64,000 nt of DNA from Propionibacterium sp. oral taxon 192 str. F0372 (GTDB taxonomy: Bacteria; Actinomycetota; Actinomycetes; Propionibacteriales; Propionibacteriaceae): positions 124,001-188,000 of the forward strand of contig NZ_KE340298.1 of the NCBI RefSeq assembly GCF_000413315.1. The letters run 5' to 3'. How positions within the stretch are numbered: position 1 is the stretch's first letter; each line of letters starts with the position of its first letter. The notes beneath the pieces are model-generated. The model did not search any database. It saw only the letters and a program-made list of their open reading frames with translations, and had not been told where the DNA came from. Positions 9,275-19,212 of this stretch are shown one piece after another. The translations under genes were made by a program, and so were the position numbers.

Positions 9275-11254
9275 TTACAGTTCGGTGATCTCGCCGGTGG
9301 CCACATTGACCGCCACCTGGCCACTGTCGCTGGATAGTGCCCGCACCACAGCGGTGGCAGTCGTCGTCCCAAATCCGGGAAGTGCCGCGATCTCCTCGAC
9401 TGTTGCGGCCCGCAATTTGCGCAACGAGCCAAAGGCCTTGACCAAGGTCTTACGCCGCACCTCACCTAGCCCGGGCACATCGTCGAGCACCGATTCGAGC
9501 ATAGCCTTCGACCGCCGCGAGCGATGGTGGGTGATGGCGAAGCGATGCGACTCATCACGCACCCGCTGCAGCAGGTAGAGCCCCTCGGATGCGCGAGGCA
9601 GGATCACCGGGTAATCCTGATCGGGTATCCACAGCTCTTCCAGACGTTTGGCCAGCCCGACGAGGGTGATTTCAGAATCCAAACCCATCTCCACCAGCAC
9701 CTGTTGGGCCGCGTTGACCTGGGGCAGCCCGCCGTCAACGACGATAAGCGCCGGCGCATAGGCGAACTTCCGGGGTGCTCCCGTGGTGGGGTCGATGAGC
9801 GGGGGCCCATCCTCCTCTTGTTCGGCATTCATCGATTCCCGGTCATCAACCAGTCGCCGAAGACGGCGACGCAGCACCTCGTCCATGGCTGCAGTATCGT
9901 TTGATCCTTCAAAGGATTTGATGACAAATTTCCGATACTCGGATTTGCGGGCCATCCCATCCTCGAAGACGACCATTGCTCCCACCACCTGGGTTCCTTG
10001 CAGGTGCGAGATGTCATATCCCTCAATGCGCAGCGGGGCGCTCGGCAGTTCGAGGGCTTCCTGTAGTTCTTCGAGAGCGCGGGAACGGGTGCCGAGATCA
10101 GCGGCCCGTTTCGTCTTGTGCAGAGCCAAGGACTGAGCCGCGTTAGCCGCGGCCGTGGCGAGCAAAGTATGTTTATCGCCTCGTTGGGGAACGTGAATGT
10201 TCACTCGTCCACCACGCTGCTCGGCCAGCAGTTGGGCCAAAGTATCCCCCGAAGCAGGCGCCACCTCGACGAGGATTTCGGGGGGAACGGTACTTCCCGC
10301 GTCCGTGGTAAAACCCAGTTCGTCGGAGTAGAGGGAGAACAGGAAATCCTCGATGAGTTCGCCGACCCCTGACTCGTCGGCCCGATCAGCGACCCATCCC
10401 CGCTCGCCGACGACACGCCCGCCCCGGACGTGGAATATCTGGAAGGCCACCTCTAGCGGATCAAGAGCCGCAGCCAGCACATCGGCGTCCACCCCACCGG
10501 ACAGCACGACGGCATTCTTCTCGGTGGCTAGCTTCAAGGCTTCCAAGGAGTCCCGCAATACCGCAGCCTTCTCATAGTGCTGACCAGCAGCCGCGGCCAG
10601 CATCTGGTCGGTGAGTTTGCGTTCCAAGCCCTTGGTGCGTCCCGCCCAGAAGCTGACGAAGTCGTCCACGATCTCACGGTGTTCCGTGGCGCTGACCCAT
10701 CCCACGCACGGAGCACTGCATTTGCCGATGTGACCCAGCAGACAGGGCCGTCCGGAAGATGTGGCGTTGCGGAAAACCCCGTCAGAGCAGGATCGCATGG
10801 GGAAGATTCTCAGCAGGGAATCGACCGATTCACGTACTGCCCACGCCTGACCGAAGGGTCCGAAATACTTGTTGTGCCTGTGCTTGCGCCCTCGCCCGAC
10901 GAAGACCCGCGGGAACTCGTCGCCATACGTGATGCACAGCCACGGATAGGACTTGTCATCCCGGTATTTGATGTTGAACCGCGGATCGAATTGCTTGATC
11001 CATGTGTACTCGAGCTGCAGCGCCTCAGCCTCAGTGCGCACCACCGTCCACTCGACCTTCACCGCGGTGCGCAGCATCGTCTGGGTGCGAAAGTGCAGGG
11101 AGGAAGGATCAGCGAAATAGGAGTTCAGTCGGTTGCGCAGGTTCTTCGCCTTACCGACGTAAATGACGTGGCCGAACTGGTCGGAGTACCGGTAGACCCC
11201 CGGATTGGTGGGAACCGATCCGGGTGCGGGGCGGTATGAGGCGGGATCGGCCAT
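9275..11254 (-). CDS. uvrC: Excinuclease ABC subunit C
   Basis: UvrC makes both incisions in nucleotide excision repair after UvrAB loads on damaged DNA. The 659-residue product contains the N-terminal GIY-YIG nuclease (G-V-Y-R-Y-S at about 20, [14 protein letters not shown]), a cysteine-containing region, a UVR domain ([17 protein letters not shown]) that contacts UvrB, the RNase H-like nuclease with [11 protein letters not shown] and V-D-G-G-L-P-Q-V, and a C-terminal helix-hairpin-helix. The ATG at 11254 (M-A-D-P-A-S-Y-R) is chosen from family length; no clear ribosome site precedes it. It leads the uvrC-rapZ-yvcK-whiA run. Confidence 0.96.
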   Translation of the reverse strand: MADPASYRPAPGSVPTNPGVYRYSDQFGHVIYVGKAKNLRNRLNSYFADPSSLHFRTQTMLRTAVKVEWTVVRTEAEALQLEYTWIKQFDPRFNIKYRDDKSYPWLCITYGDEFPRVFVGRGRKHRHNKYFGPFGQAWAVRESVDSLLRIFPMRSCSDGVFRNATSSGRPCLLGHIGKCSAPCVGWVSATEHREIVDDFVSFWAGRTKGLERKLTDQMLAAAAGQHYEKAAVLRDSLEALKLATEKNAVVLSGGVDADVLAAALDPLEVAFQIFHVRGGRVVGERGWVADRADESGVGELIEDFLFSLYSDELGFTTDAGSTVPPEILVEVAPASGDTLAQLLAEQRGGRVNIHVPQRGDKHTLLATAAANAAQSLALHKTKRAADLGTRSRALEELQEALELPSAPLRIEGYDISHLQGTQVVGAMVVFEDGMARKSEYRKFVIKSFEGSNDTAAMDEVLRRRLRRLVDDRESMNAEQEEDGPPLIDPTTGAPRKFAYAPALIVVDGGLPQVNAAQQVLVEMGLDSEITLVGLAKRLEELWIPDQDYPVILPRASEGLYLLQRVRDESHRFAITHHRSRRSKAMLESVLDDVPGLGEVRRKTLVKAFGSLRKLRAATVEEIAALPGFGTTTATAVVRALSSDSGQVAVNVATGEITEL

Positions 11255-11456
11255 GGCACCAAGACTATCGTGAGGATCCTCCAGCACCGCTGCACAGGTT
11301 GCCGTGATCCCCAACCCGGGCGCCATCCACCAGGAGTTCACCACGGCCTTGCTTGTCTATCCCAACGCCCACGACGTTCCATTCCTTGATCCAGTGCGGA
11401 AGGCGGAAAGAGACCCACTGAACGAGTCTTCAGAAGGTCCGTCCGAACTCTCCGGC

Positions 11457-12872
11457 TCAGTGGATCGGTGGCTCCAGCCCGTCCTCCATATGTTCCACGT
11501 CATCGAAGTGCATCTCAAGACCGCGGCGAGCGCCGAAGGCCTTCTCGACGATCCACAGCACGAAACCGATGCCAATGAGCACCAACGCGACGACAAACTG
11601 CTCCACATCGCGACCGGTCCACGGCCCCACCAGGTAACCGGTCAGTACAGCCGAAATGCACGGAAGGAAGCCGGGTGCCTTGAAGTGTTCGTGATTTACC
11701 TTGTCCTTGCGCAGCACGAGCACCGAGATGTTGACGACAGTGAACACGATGAGTAATAGCAGCGCGGTGGTACCACCCAGCGAAGAAACCTGACCGACGA
11801 AAGAGATGAGTATCCCAGCAAGGATCGTGGTGAGGATGATCGCGGTCCACGGGGTGCGACGCACCGGATGTACCTTGCCGAACCAGGCCGGAAGAACCTT
11901 CTCGCGGGCCATTCCATAGAGCAACCGGGATGCCATCATCATGTTCAGCAGGGCCGTGTTGGCCACCGCGAACATCGAGATGAACGGGAACACCACATCG
12001 AAAGGCAGATCAGGTGCGCCCACCTTGATCACTTGGAGTAGCGGAACTGCTCCTTGAGCGGCAAGTTCGCCCGGGGGCACCAGGGCCACGGCAGTGAGCG
12101 ACACCAGCATGTAGATCAACCCCGCAATCCCCATGCCAGTCAGCATCATCTTCGGGAACACCCGAGTTGGATCGCGGGTTTCTTCGGCCATGTTCACCGA
12201 ATCCTCGAAACCGACCATCGCAAAGAAGGCCACCGAAGTTGCCGCAGTCACCGCCAAGAAAACCGACTTGTCTCCCCCAGTCTCAAAAACCGTCACCCGG
12301 GAGAAATCCGCCAGTCCCTTGGTCATGGCGATCGCCCCAACCAAGATAACGATGAGCAGACCAGAGAGCTCGATGAGGGTGAGCACCACGTTGGTCTTCA
12401 CACTGTGGCCCACACCCCACAGATTCACGATCATCACCAAAATGATGAAACCGATTGCCACCAACGTAGTGAGCAGCTCATTCGACTCGATGTGGAAACC
12501 CTTCATCAGGTTCGCCGCGAAGGCCCGCGAGGCCGTGGAAGCCGAGGTGATGCCCGATGCCATCACGATGAAGGTCACCATGAAGGTGAGCAGGTGAATG
12601 CCGAACCCCTTGTGCGTGTACAGTGCGGCGCCCGCGGCCCTCGGATATTTCGTCACCAACTCCAGATAGGAGAAAGCCGTCATGAAGGCCACGACGAAAG
12701 CAATGAGGAAGGGCAACCAGACCACCCCGCCTACCTGGCGGGCAATGGTGCCGGTGAGCGCATAGATGCCGGTGCCCAAGATGTCTCCCATAATGAACAA
12801 CAGGAGCACACCGGGGCTCATGACCCTGGCAAGGGAAGACTCCGAAGTCTCGTGATCAGCAGTTTGACTCAT
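11457..12872 (-). CDS. APC superfamily amino acid permease
   Basis: This is a 471-residue integral membrane protein of the amino acid-polyamine-organocation superfamily, probably taking up an amino acid by proton symport or exchange. About 12 hydrophobic segments are spread through the sequence. The first helix has G-D-I-L-G-T-G-I-Y-A-L-T-G, the unwound glycine-rich motif that binds substrate in the family. F-F-A-M-V-G-F-E-D-S-V-N-M-A-E-E in helix 6 and the loop R-L-L-Y-G-M-A-R-E-K-V-L-P are also typical. AGGAGA lies 7 bases before the ATG. The substrate cannot be read from sequence. It is a single gene, divergent from the M16 peptidase genes. Confidence 0.9.
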   Translation of the reverse strand: MSQTADHETSESSLARVMSPGVLLLFIMGDILGTGIYALTGTIARQVGGVVWLPFLIAFVVAFMTAFSYLELVTKYPRAAGAALYTHKGFGIHLLTFMVTFIVMASGITSASTASRAFAANLMKGFHIESNELLTTLVAIGFIILVMIVNLWGVGHSVKTNVVLTLIELSGLLIVILVGAIAMTKGLADFSRVTVFETGGDKSVFLAVTAATSVAFFAMVGFEDSVNMAEETRDPTRVFPKMMLTGMGIAGLIYMLVSLTAVALVPPGELAAQGAVPLLQVIKVGAPDLPFDVVFPFISMFAVANTALLNMMMASRLLYGMAREKVLPAWFGKVHPVRRTPWTAIILTTILAGILISFVGQVSSLGGTTALLLLIVFTVVNISVLVLRKDKVNHEHFKAPGFLPCISAVLTGYLVGPWTGRDVEQFVVALVLIGIGFVLWIVEKAFGARRGLEMHFDDVEHMEDGLEPPIH

Positions 12873-13047
12873 TGACTCTCCTGGGGCAGATGGCATCAGC
12901 GTCTGGCTTGTTTTGACCTCGAGAATCATCACACACCCAAGGACGAGATCGGTCCGAGTCCATCCATTCGGTACCCCGGCCGATGGCACTCGGCGCGCCC
13001 CGAGGCACCACGAGCACCGCAAGGTTCATCTGAGTACCATTCCCCTC

Positions 13048-14325
13048 ATGCCCTTCGATGACCAGGACGTCCACTACGAGGTCTTCGACCAACGTCTGCC
13101 CAACGGATTGCGCGTGGTAGTCAATCCCGACCCGATCGCGCCGGGAGTCGCGGTCAACTTATGGTATCGCGTAGGTTCCTCTGAAGAACCACTCGGCGCG
13201 ACGGGGTTCGCTCACCTATTCGAACACCTGATGTTCGCCGGCTCCGCCAACGTTGCCTCCGGAGAGCACTTGGCAGCTATCCAGGCAGTCGGAGGATCAG
13301 CCAACGCCACCACATCCTTTGACCGGACCAACTACTTCGAAACCGTCGGCCCGCACGCTCTGGAACTGGCCCTATGGCTGGAGGCCGATAGGATGTCCAC
13401 TTTAACCGTCGATGCCGCGAATTTGGAGACCCAGCGCGACGTAGTCAAAGAGGAAAAACGCCAGCGCTACGACAACATCCCCTATGGTGACCAATTCGAA
13501 CTGCTGCTCGACCTCAACTTCGGCGCTGATCACCCCTACGGTCACCCGGCGATCGGGTCAATGACCGATCTGGATGCCGCCACCCTGAACGACGTGCAAA
13601 ACTTCTACCGCCGCTGGTACCAGCCCTCGGGGGCAGTACTCACTCTGTCGGGGCCGATCACTATCAGCCAAGCCATGGAACTCGCCGAGCGCTACTTCGG
13701 TTCCCTACCCAATACGCCGGTGCCCGAGTCGGCCCAAGCCCCACCTCTGACCCCGCACACCGGCCATCCAGAGCTGGTGGTACACCGTGAGGTACCACGC
13801 CCGATGCTTCACCTGTGCTGGCGCACCCCAGCACTCACGCACCCCGACCGGCTGGCCGTCGATCTGTTGTTGTCGGTACTCGGCGAAGGGCAAGCCTCCC
13901 GGCTGCACCGCACGATGGTCCGTGACCAAGAACTCGCCGAAGGCCTCGGCACCTACGATCTGGGCCTGGCCAAACAGGCATCACTCGCGATGATCACATC
14001 CCGCCCCCGGGAGGACGTCAACCTCGACCAACTCATCCCACCGGTGTTCGAGACCCTCGCCGCGATCGCCGACGGCAACCTTGATGACCGGGAACTGGAA
14101 CGCGCCAAGGCTGGTTACGAGCGGGAATGGCTGGCCGGGCTGGCCCCCGTCGAGGAACGAGCCGACCAACTTGGCTTCTACACCACCCATTTCGACGACC
14201 CCACACGGATCAACTCCGAATTTGCTGAGATCCAGGCGGTGACCGCCGACGACATCAGCGCTGTCGCCCGCCGCTGGTTCGACCCCGCAGCCGCCGCTAC
14301 ACTGCGCTACGAGATCCAGGAGTGA
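13048..14325 (+). CDS. M16 family zinc metallopeptidase, catalytic subunit
   Basis: This 425-residue protein belongs to the M16 (insulinase/processing peptidase) family. The inverted zinc motif is intact: H56-L-F-E59-H60 in G-F-A-H-L-F-E-H-L-M-F, with the third ligand glutamate expected near E136 in V-V-K-E-E-K-R. The N-terminal L-P-N-G-L-R-V-V-V-N is also typical. The protein is half the size of pitrilysin and is followed after 2 bases by a second M16 protein without the zinc motif. The pair probably forms a heterodimer like mitochondrial processing peptidase. The ATG at 13048 is chosen by family start; there is no clear ribosome site. No signal peptide is seen, so it is likely cytoplasmic. 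Confidence 0.92.
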   Translation: MPFDDQDVHYEVFDQRLPNGLRVVVNPDPIAPGVAVNLWYRVGSSEEPLGATGFAHLFEHLMFAGSANVASGEHLAAIQAVGGSANATTSFDRTNYFETVGPHALELALWLEADRMSTLTVDAANLETQRDVVKEEKRQRYDNIPYGDQFELLLDLNFGADHPYGHPAIGSMTDLDAATLNDVQNFYRRWYQPSGAVLTLSGPITISQAMELAERYFGSLPNTPVPESAQAPPLTPHTGHPELVVHREVPRPMLHLCWRTPALTHPDRLAVDLLLSVLGEGQASRLHRTMVRDQELAEGLGTYDLGLAKQASLAMITSRPREDVNLDQLIPPVFETLAAIADGNLDDRELERAKAGYEREWLAGLAPVEERADQLGFYTTHFDDPTRINSEFAEIQAVTADDISAVARRWFDPAAAATLRYEIQE

Positions 14326-14327
14326 CA

Positions 14328-15689
14328 ATGGGAAACACACCCCGACCCGGAATCGGTACCCCGCATGGCTGGTTTTTCCCTGATGCCCACGAATTTCCGC
14401 TCGACAACGGTGCTCATGTATGGATCCATGATCTACCCGGCCAGCACGTAGTGTCGGTAGCGGTGGTTCTCGACTTGCCTGCCAGTTGCGAACCGTCACG
14501 AATGGAGGGGCTGGGCATGATCGTTGCCCGTACCTCTGATGAAGGAACCCTCCAGTATCCCGGGCATCAGCTGGCCGAAGCGGTCGAATCCTTGGGCGCA
14601 GTCTACGGAGCCAGCGCCCGGATGTCGTCCACCATCGTTCAGATGGAGGTGCCCTCGGCCAAGCTGGCACCAGCGCTGGATCTGCTCGCCGAGATCATCT
14701 GGAACCCCGCCCACGAAGCCTGCGACATCGAACGTCACCTGGCATTGCGGACAGCCGAAATCGACCAAGCCCGGATTCACCCCGGCTCACTGGTTCAGCT
14801 GGGATTACAGCGTGCGCTGCTCGCCTCGGCCACACGCATCGGTCGCCCCCTAGGCGGGCTGCCGGAAACCGTCAGGGCAATCACCCGCGAGGAGGTCATT
14901 CGTTACCACCAGCGATGGTGGCGACCAGATGGGGCGACGATCATCGTCGCAGGAAGCCTGCCACCCAACATCGACGACCTTGTGGCCGCATCCTTTGCTG
15001 GATGGGAACCGGGCGGACGGCGGGCGTTGCACCAGTTGACCCAGCCTGCCACGCCCCGACCCCACGCGATCGTCATTGACCGGCCAGAAGCCGTCCAAGC
15101 AGACATCCGCATCGGGGCTCCCGGGCCCGACCGTCACGACCCGGACTGGGCCGCCCTAGAAGTCGCGGCCTGTGCCATGGGCGGCTCCTTCTCCTCCCGG
15201 CTCAACACCGTACTGCGCGAGGAGAAGGGCTACACCTACGGCGCCCATGCCTCCTTTCACCCCTACCGGAACCGCGGCTCCTTCGTCATACAGACCTCCT
15301 GCCGCACTGAGGTCACCGCTGACGTCGTCACCGAGGCACTACGGATCGCCGATCTCACAGCGGCTCCACTCACCAGTACGGAGATCATCGACGCCCGTAA
15401 CTATCTTTTGGGGATCGCCCCACTGCACTTCGCGACCGCAGGCGCTATCGCCGGTCAATCTGCAGACATGGCCTCGGCGGGCTTACCGACGCTGTGGCTC
15501 AACTCGCACCAGCAGCGGGTGGCCGCTGTGGATGCTGATGCGGCCACCGAGTCATTCACCAAGATAATCGACTCGGGCCAATTGACCACGGTGATCTGCG
15601 GGGACGCCGAGCAACTCGTACCCGCACTCACTGCCAAAGGGTTGGCTCCGGTGGTGTGGTCCTCGGAAAAGCTATTCGAGCTTCCCTGA
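14328..15689 (+). CDS. M16 family peptidase-like protein, non-catalytic partner
   Basis: This 453-residue protein has the M16 fold but lacks the HxxEH zinc motif; the corresponding region reads M-E-G-L-G-M-I-V-A-R-T. It keeps the C-terminal substrate-binding signature S-S-R-L-N-T-V-L-R-E-E-K-G-Y-T-Y-G-A, whose Arg-Tyr pair completes the active site of the catalytic partner. This is the usual division of labour in two-subunit M16 enzymes. The ATG at 14328 follows the stop of the catalytic gene by 2 bases, with AGGAG at 14318-14322. A GTG at 14322 overlapping that stop is a less likely start. It ends facing the UPF0182 gene. Confidence 0.9.
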   Translation: MGNTPRPGIGTPHGWFFPDAHEFPLDNGAHVWIHDLPGQHVVSVAVVLDLPASCEPSRMEGLGMIVARTSDEGTLQYPGHQLAEAVESLGAVYGASARMSSTIVQMEVPSAKLAPALDLLAEIIWNPAHEACDIERHLALRTAEIDQARIHPGSLVQLGLQRALLASATRIGRPLGGLPETVRAITREEVIRYHQRWWRPDGATIIVAGSLPPNIDDLVAASFAGWEPGGRRALHQLTQPATPRPHAIVIDRPEAVQADIRIGAPGPDRHDPDWAALEVAACAMGGSFSSRLNTVLREEKGYTYGAHASFHPYRNRGSFVIQTSCRTEVTADVVTEALRIADLTAAPLTSTEIIDARNYLLGIAPLHFATAGAIAGQSADMASAGLPTLWLNSHQQRVAAVDADAATESFTKIIDSGQLTTVICGDAEQLVPALTAKGLAPVVWSSEKLFELP

Positions 15690-15748
15690 ACCCGGGTGTC
15701 TCTGCCGGAACCAAGCAAGCCAACCATGTCACCGAGCGCATCCGGGAA

Positions 15749-18640
15749 TCAGCCGTTGCGCAGTGCCTTGTCCGCATCGTCCAGGTGATGACGTGCGGTT
15801 TCCACTTGAGCTTGATAGCCGGCCAGGTCACCATTACGCAGCGCTTCATCGGCGGCTCGAAAAGCATCTCCCGCCTTAGCCAAAGACAGTTTCGCGGCTT
15901 CCTCGCCGGTGGCTGGTGGAGCGTCGGGAGTTGTCGTACCGTCAATCTCCTGCTCGCCGGTTGTCGCCCCAGCATTGCCGCCGAAGACCATGTCCAGCGC
16001 CTCCTGCAGGGTCCCCCCGATGCCGATCTTGTCACCAAAGCGCACCACGATGAATCGCAACACCGGATAGGAGCCTTGGGTCTCGCCCTGAGTGTAGATG
16101 GGCTCCACATAAATCAGACCGCCACCCAACGGCAAAGTGAGCAGATTGCCATAGACCGGTTTCGCAGCCCCTTGGGAAGTGAACGGCAGTAGCGACTGCT
16201 GCACCAAGTTGTCGGTCTGGATTGCGTTGAAGGTCTGGTTTGGTCCTGGCACCTGGTGGGTGTCTGAGAGTCTCAGCACCCGGATCTTCCCGTAGTCTTC
16301 CGAGGATGCGTCGGCCACCACCGACATGTAGGCACCAAGATTCTCCCGCTCGTTCGGGACAAACACCGCAGTCTGGGAGAAGACCGGCTGCTCGTCACCA
16401 GGCCACTTGATCGACAGGTAATAGGCAGGTTCCTTGGTGGACTTGAAACGCGGGTCCATCGGAACGTTCCACAGATCCGACTGCTGGTACCAGGCGTCCG
16501 GGTTCGTCATGTGATAGCGCCCCAGGATCTGACGCTGCACCTTGAACAGATCTTGGGGATAGCGCAGATGCTGCATCAAATCTGCACTGATCTCGTCGAC
16601 AGAATGCAGCATCCCCGGGTATACCTTCTGCCAAGTCTGCAGGATTGGGTCCTCGGTGTCCCACGCATACATGGTCACCGAACCATCGTAGGCATCAACT
16701 ACCGCCTTCACCGAGTTGCGCATGTAGTTGACTTGAGAACTCTCCTGACCGACCTGTGTCCAAGTCGAGGTGGAGTCCCCGGTGGCCGAGGCCAGGTCAA
16801 TGCGCTGCGAATTTGGGTAGGAGTTCGATGTGGTATAGCCGTCGATGATCCACACCACCCGGCCGTCGACGACCGCAGGATAAGGCTCCTTGTCGGTGGT
16901 CAGCCACGGGGCAACCTTGGCCACTCGATCCATCGGGGTGCGCTCGTAGAGAATGCGGGACTGAGAGTTCACCCGGTTCGACAAGAGCAGGTTCACGTCC
17001 CCGTAGCGGGCGGCGAACATGGCGCGAACCAATGGATTCGACACTGCAACCCCGCCATTGCCGGTATAGGTGGTGTAAGTTTCTCCCCCGCCATCCTCAT
17101 TACCACCAGGGGTGTCCAATTCGATCGGGTTGGCCCCATCCTCGTTGCCGACGATGGCATAGTCCGAGGTTTTCTCCCCGAAATAGACCCGGGCCTCAGT
17201 CTGGTTGATCGCGCCACGCGGAGGAATATCTGAAACGATCCACTCCGGCTCTCCCGAACCCTGGCGACGGTTTCCATAGGCCCCAACCATCGCATAACCG
17301 TGGGTGTAGACGGTGTGTACGTTGTTCCAGGTCCGGTTCTCCTCGGGTAATCCCTCAGTGGCGATCTCACGGACCGCAACGATGGCGTCGGTCTCCTGAC
17401 CCCCGATGGTGTATCGGTCGACATCAAGCACATCGGGGAAAGAATAATAGCCACGCACCTGCTGCAGTTGCTCAAAAGTTGGGGAGATTACCTGTGGATC
17501 CATCAACCGGATACCCGGCAACGCTTCGGCATCGGCAACCAACTGCCCGGAGGTAGCCGTCGTGGTCGCTTCATAGTCGGAGATTTCGACATTCTCCACA
17601 TCGTAGGCTGCACGGGTGGCTGCGATCTGATTGCGGATGTACTCACGTTCCCGGTCCGGCTCGTTGGGACGTACGTCGAACTGCTGCACCACGCCCGGAT
17701 AACCAACCTGGATAATGAGCGCGGTAGCCACAGCCAGCGCCACTGTGACGACCGGGATTCGCCACACCTGGATACGGGCATTGAGGAAGAAACCCAAGGC
17801 ACACAGCAGGCAGACCACCGACATGATGATGCCCGCGGTGATTCTCGACCTGGCGTCGGTGTAGCCGATACCAGTGAACAGAGAGTCGTTGTCAGAGAAC
17901 GAATAGGCGTAGCGGTTGAGCCACACATTTGCCGCGAGCACGAGGAGGATGAACCCGATCAGCACCGATATGTGAGCTTGGGCGCGCCGGGTGAAGGGAT
18001 TAGACAGCTTAACCTCCGGAGCCTGCCCTTCACTTGTGGGTGTCACCTGCACCACCGAAGTCCGCATCGAGCCCATGATGAAGTGCACGGCAGCGGCGAC
18101 GATCAAAGCCACCACCGAAATGAACTGCAGCAGGCCCGCCACCATCCGCCACCAAGGCAACTCGAAGACGAAGAAGGAGGCATCGAACCCGAACTGAGCA
18201 TCACTGACACCGAAAGAAGTGGCATTCGACCAAGCTAAAAAGGTATCGACCGCAGGCAGGGCGTTGACTCCGCCAATCACCGCCAGCACCAATGTGGGGA
18301 CAGCGATCGTCAACCGGGAACCGGAATCCATCACCTTGCGGTAACGATCCAAGGTGCTGGAGCCACTGCGGGTGATTCCCCTGGGCCGGGCCCGGAAAGC
18401 AAGCCACATATTCAGCCACACGACCACTCCAGTCAGCAGAGCCGCAGCGCAGAAAATGCCCACTTGGGCGGTGAGTCTGATGGTGAACACCTGCTGAGCC
18501 TCCACCGAGCGATACCACAGCAGATCTGTCCAGATCGCGGAAAAACCGAAGAAGGCGACAATCGCGACCGCAAGTACCGCGACCGTGGGCGCCAAGGCAC
18601 CACGTCGACGTTGTGTGGTCGCAGAATCCGATGTACTCAT
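15749..18640 (-). CDS. UPF0182 family large membrane protein
   Basis: This is a 963-residue membrane protein of UPF0182, a family conserved across actinobacteria with no proven function. The N-terminal third holds about seven transmembrane helices, beginning at residue 18 with V-A-V-L-A-V-A-I-V-A-F-F-G-F; the remaining two thirds are predicted extracytoplasmic. Conserved features include Y-T-H-G-Y-A-M-V-G-A-Y and H-L-R-Y-P-Q-D-L-F-K-V-Q. The C-terminal 80 residues are acidic and helical with low complexity. A GGGAGG ribosome site supports the ATG at 18640. It ends a minus-strand run with the PDZ-Lon and PPA1309 genes, the same association as around Rv3193c-Rv3194c in Mycobacterium (from memory). 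Confidence 0.93.
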   Translation of the reverse strand: MSTSDSATTQRRRGALAPTVAVLAVAIVAFFGFSAIWTDLLWYRSVEAQQVFTIRLTAQVGIFCAAALLTGVVVWLNMWLAFRARPRGITRSGSSTLDRYRKVMDSGSRLTIAVPTLVLAVIGGVNALPAVDTFLAWSNATSFGVSDAQFGFDASFFVFELPWWRMVAGLLQFISVVALIVAAAVHFIMGSMRTSVVQVTPTSEGQAPEVKLSNPFTRRAQAHISVLIGFILLVLAANVWLNRYAYSFSDNDSLFTGIGYTDARSRITAGIIMSVVCLLCALGFFLNARIQVWRIPVVTVALAVATALIIQVGYPGVVQQFDVRPNEPDREREYIRNQIAATRAAYDVENVEISDYEATTTATSGQLVADAEALPGIRLMDPQVISPTFEQLQQVRGYYSFPDVLDVDRYTIGGQETDAIVAVREIATEGLPEENRTWNNVHTVYTHGYAMVGAYGNRRQGSGEPEWIVSDIPPRGAINQTEARVYFGEKTSDYAIVGNEDGANPIELDTPGGNEDGGGETYTTYTGNGGVAVSNPLVRAMFAARYGDVNLLLSNRVNSQSRILYERTPMDRVAKVAPWLTTDKEPYPAVVDGRVVWIIDGYTTSNSYPNSQRIDLASATGDSTSTWTQVGQESSQVNYMRNSVKAVVDAYDGSVTMYAWDTEDPILQTWQKVYPGMLHSVDEISADLMQHLRYPQDLFKVQRQILGRYHMTNPDAWYQQSDLWNVPMDPRFKSTKEPAYYLSIKWPGDEQPVFSQTAVFVPNERENLGAYMSVVADASSEDYGKIRVLRLSDTHQVPGPNQTFNAIQTDNLVQQSLLPFTSQGAAKPVYGNLLTLPLGGGLIYVEPIYTQGETQGSYPVLRFIVVRFGDKIGIGGTLQEALDMVFGGNAGATTGEQEIDGTTTPDAPPATGEEAAKLSLAKAGDAFRAADEALRNGDLAGYQAQVETARHHLDDADKALRNG

Positions 18641-18663
18641 CTGATCCTCCCGGTCAGCTTTGA

Positions 18664-19212
18664 TCAATAGGATGCGGTGGCCAAGGTCTGGCTCAACACA
18701 TGGGTGAGAGTCGGCACCATCTCGGCACCGACCAGCAAGTCGCTGGGCTCGGAACGCAGCCGGGCCACAGAATGAATCGTCGTCGTACCGTCGGCCAACC
18801 GCAGGCACCCGGCAACCACCCGGACATCCACCCGCTCGGGATGATGCGCCACGAAATCGGCTGCCTTGTCTGGGAAAGTGGGGATCTCCGATTCGAAACG
18901 CGGCGGCAGGAAGGATCTCTCGGTGACCAGCGCGCACCCCGGGACGCTCCACGGCCAGACGATGTGGTTGAGAGCGGTCAGCAGGTCAGTCCCTGGATGG
19001 AAATCCTCTTGCTCTACCGAGGATAACGCATCGGGAACGGTGATCGTCAGTTGCTCGGCCAAGGATGGCTCCGCGGCTATCAACTCTGCAGTCGGCACCA
19101 AACCGAATAGTCGCGCCGGTTGGTCCCATCCCGATCGGGAGACGAAACTCTCGATCTCCACAAGGGCTGCCAACAGCGCATCATTCCCGTCATGCTCATT
19201 GTCACTCAGCAT
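18664..19212 (-). CDS. PPA1309 family protein
   Basis: This is a 182-residue soluble protein with no recognised catalytic motif. Its position between a PDZ-Lon gene and a UPF0182 gene and its general sequence (G-W-D-Q-P-A-R-L-F-G-L-V-P-T, W-P-W-S-V-P-G-C-A-L-V-T-E-R-S) match the uncharacterised PPA1309 family of actinobacteria. The W-D-Q-P-A-x-L-F-A-L-V motif near the N-terminus is the part I recognise best. The start overlaps the end of the Lon-like gene by 7 bases and has AGGTG upstream, so translation is probably coupled. The function is unknown. Confidence 0.8.
   Translation of the reverse strand: MLSDNEHDGNDALLAALVEIESFVSRSGWDQPARLFGLVPTAELIAAEPSLAEQLTITVPDALSSVEQEDFHPGTDLLTALNHIVWPWSVPGCALVTERSFLPPRFESEIPTFPDKAADFVAHHPERVDVRVVAGCLRLADGTTTIHSVARLRSEPSDLLVGAEMVPTLTHVLSQTLATASY

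Noticed and set aside
12054-12875. 273-codon plus-strand frame opposite the permease gene
   Set aside because: The product is rich in His, Glu and Gln, the mirror of hydrophobic membrane codons; the opposite strand clearly encodes an APC permease.
15690-15748. Possible terminator between the M16 pair and the UPF0182 gene
   Set aside because: Only a short ACCCGGGT palindrome is present, with no stem-loop plus T-run in either direction.
18641-18952. N-terminal extension of the UPF0182 reading frame
   Set aside because: It overlaps the PPA1309 gene in another frame, has no family similarity, and a good ribosome site precedes the ATG at 18640.
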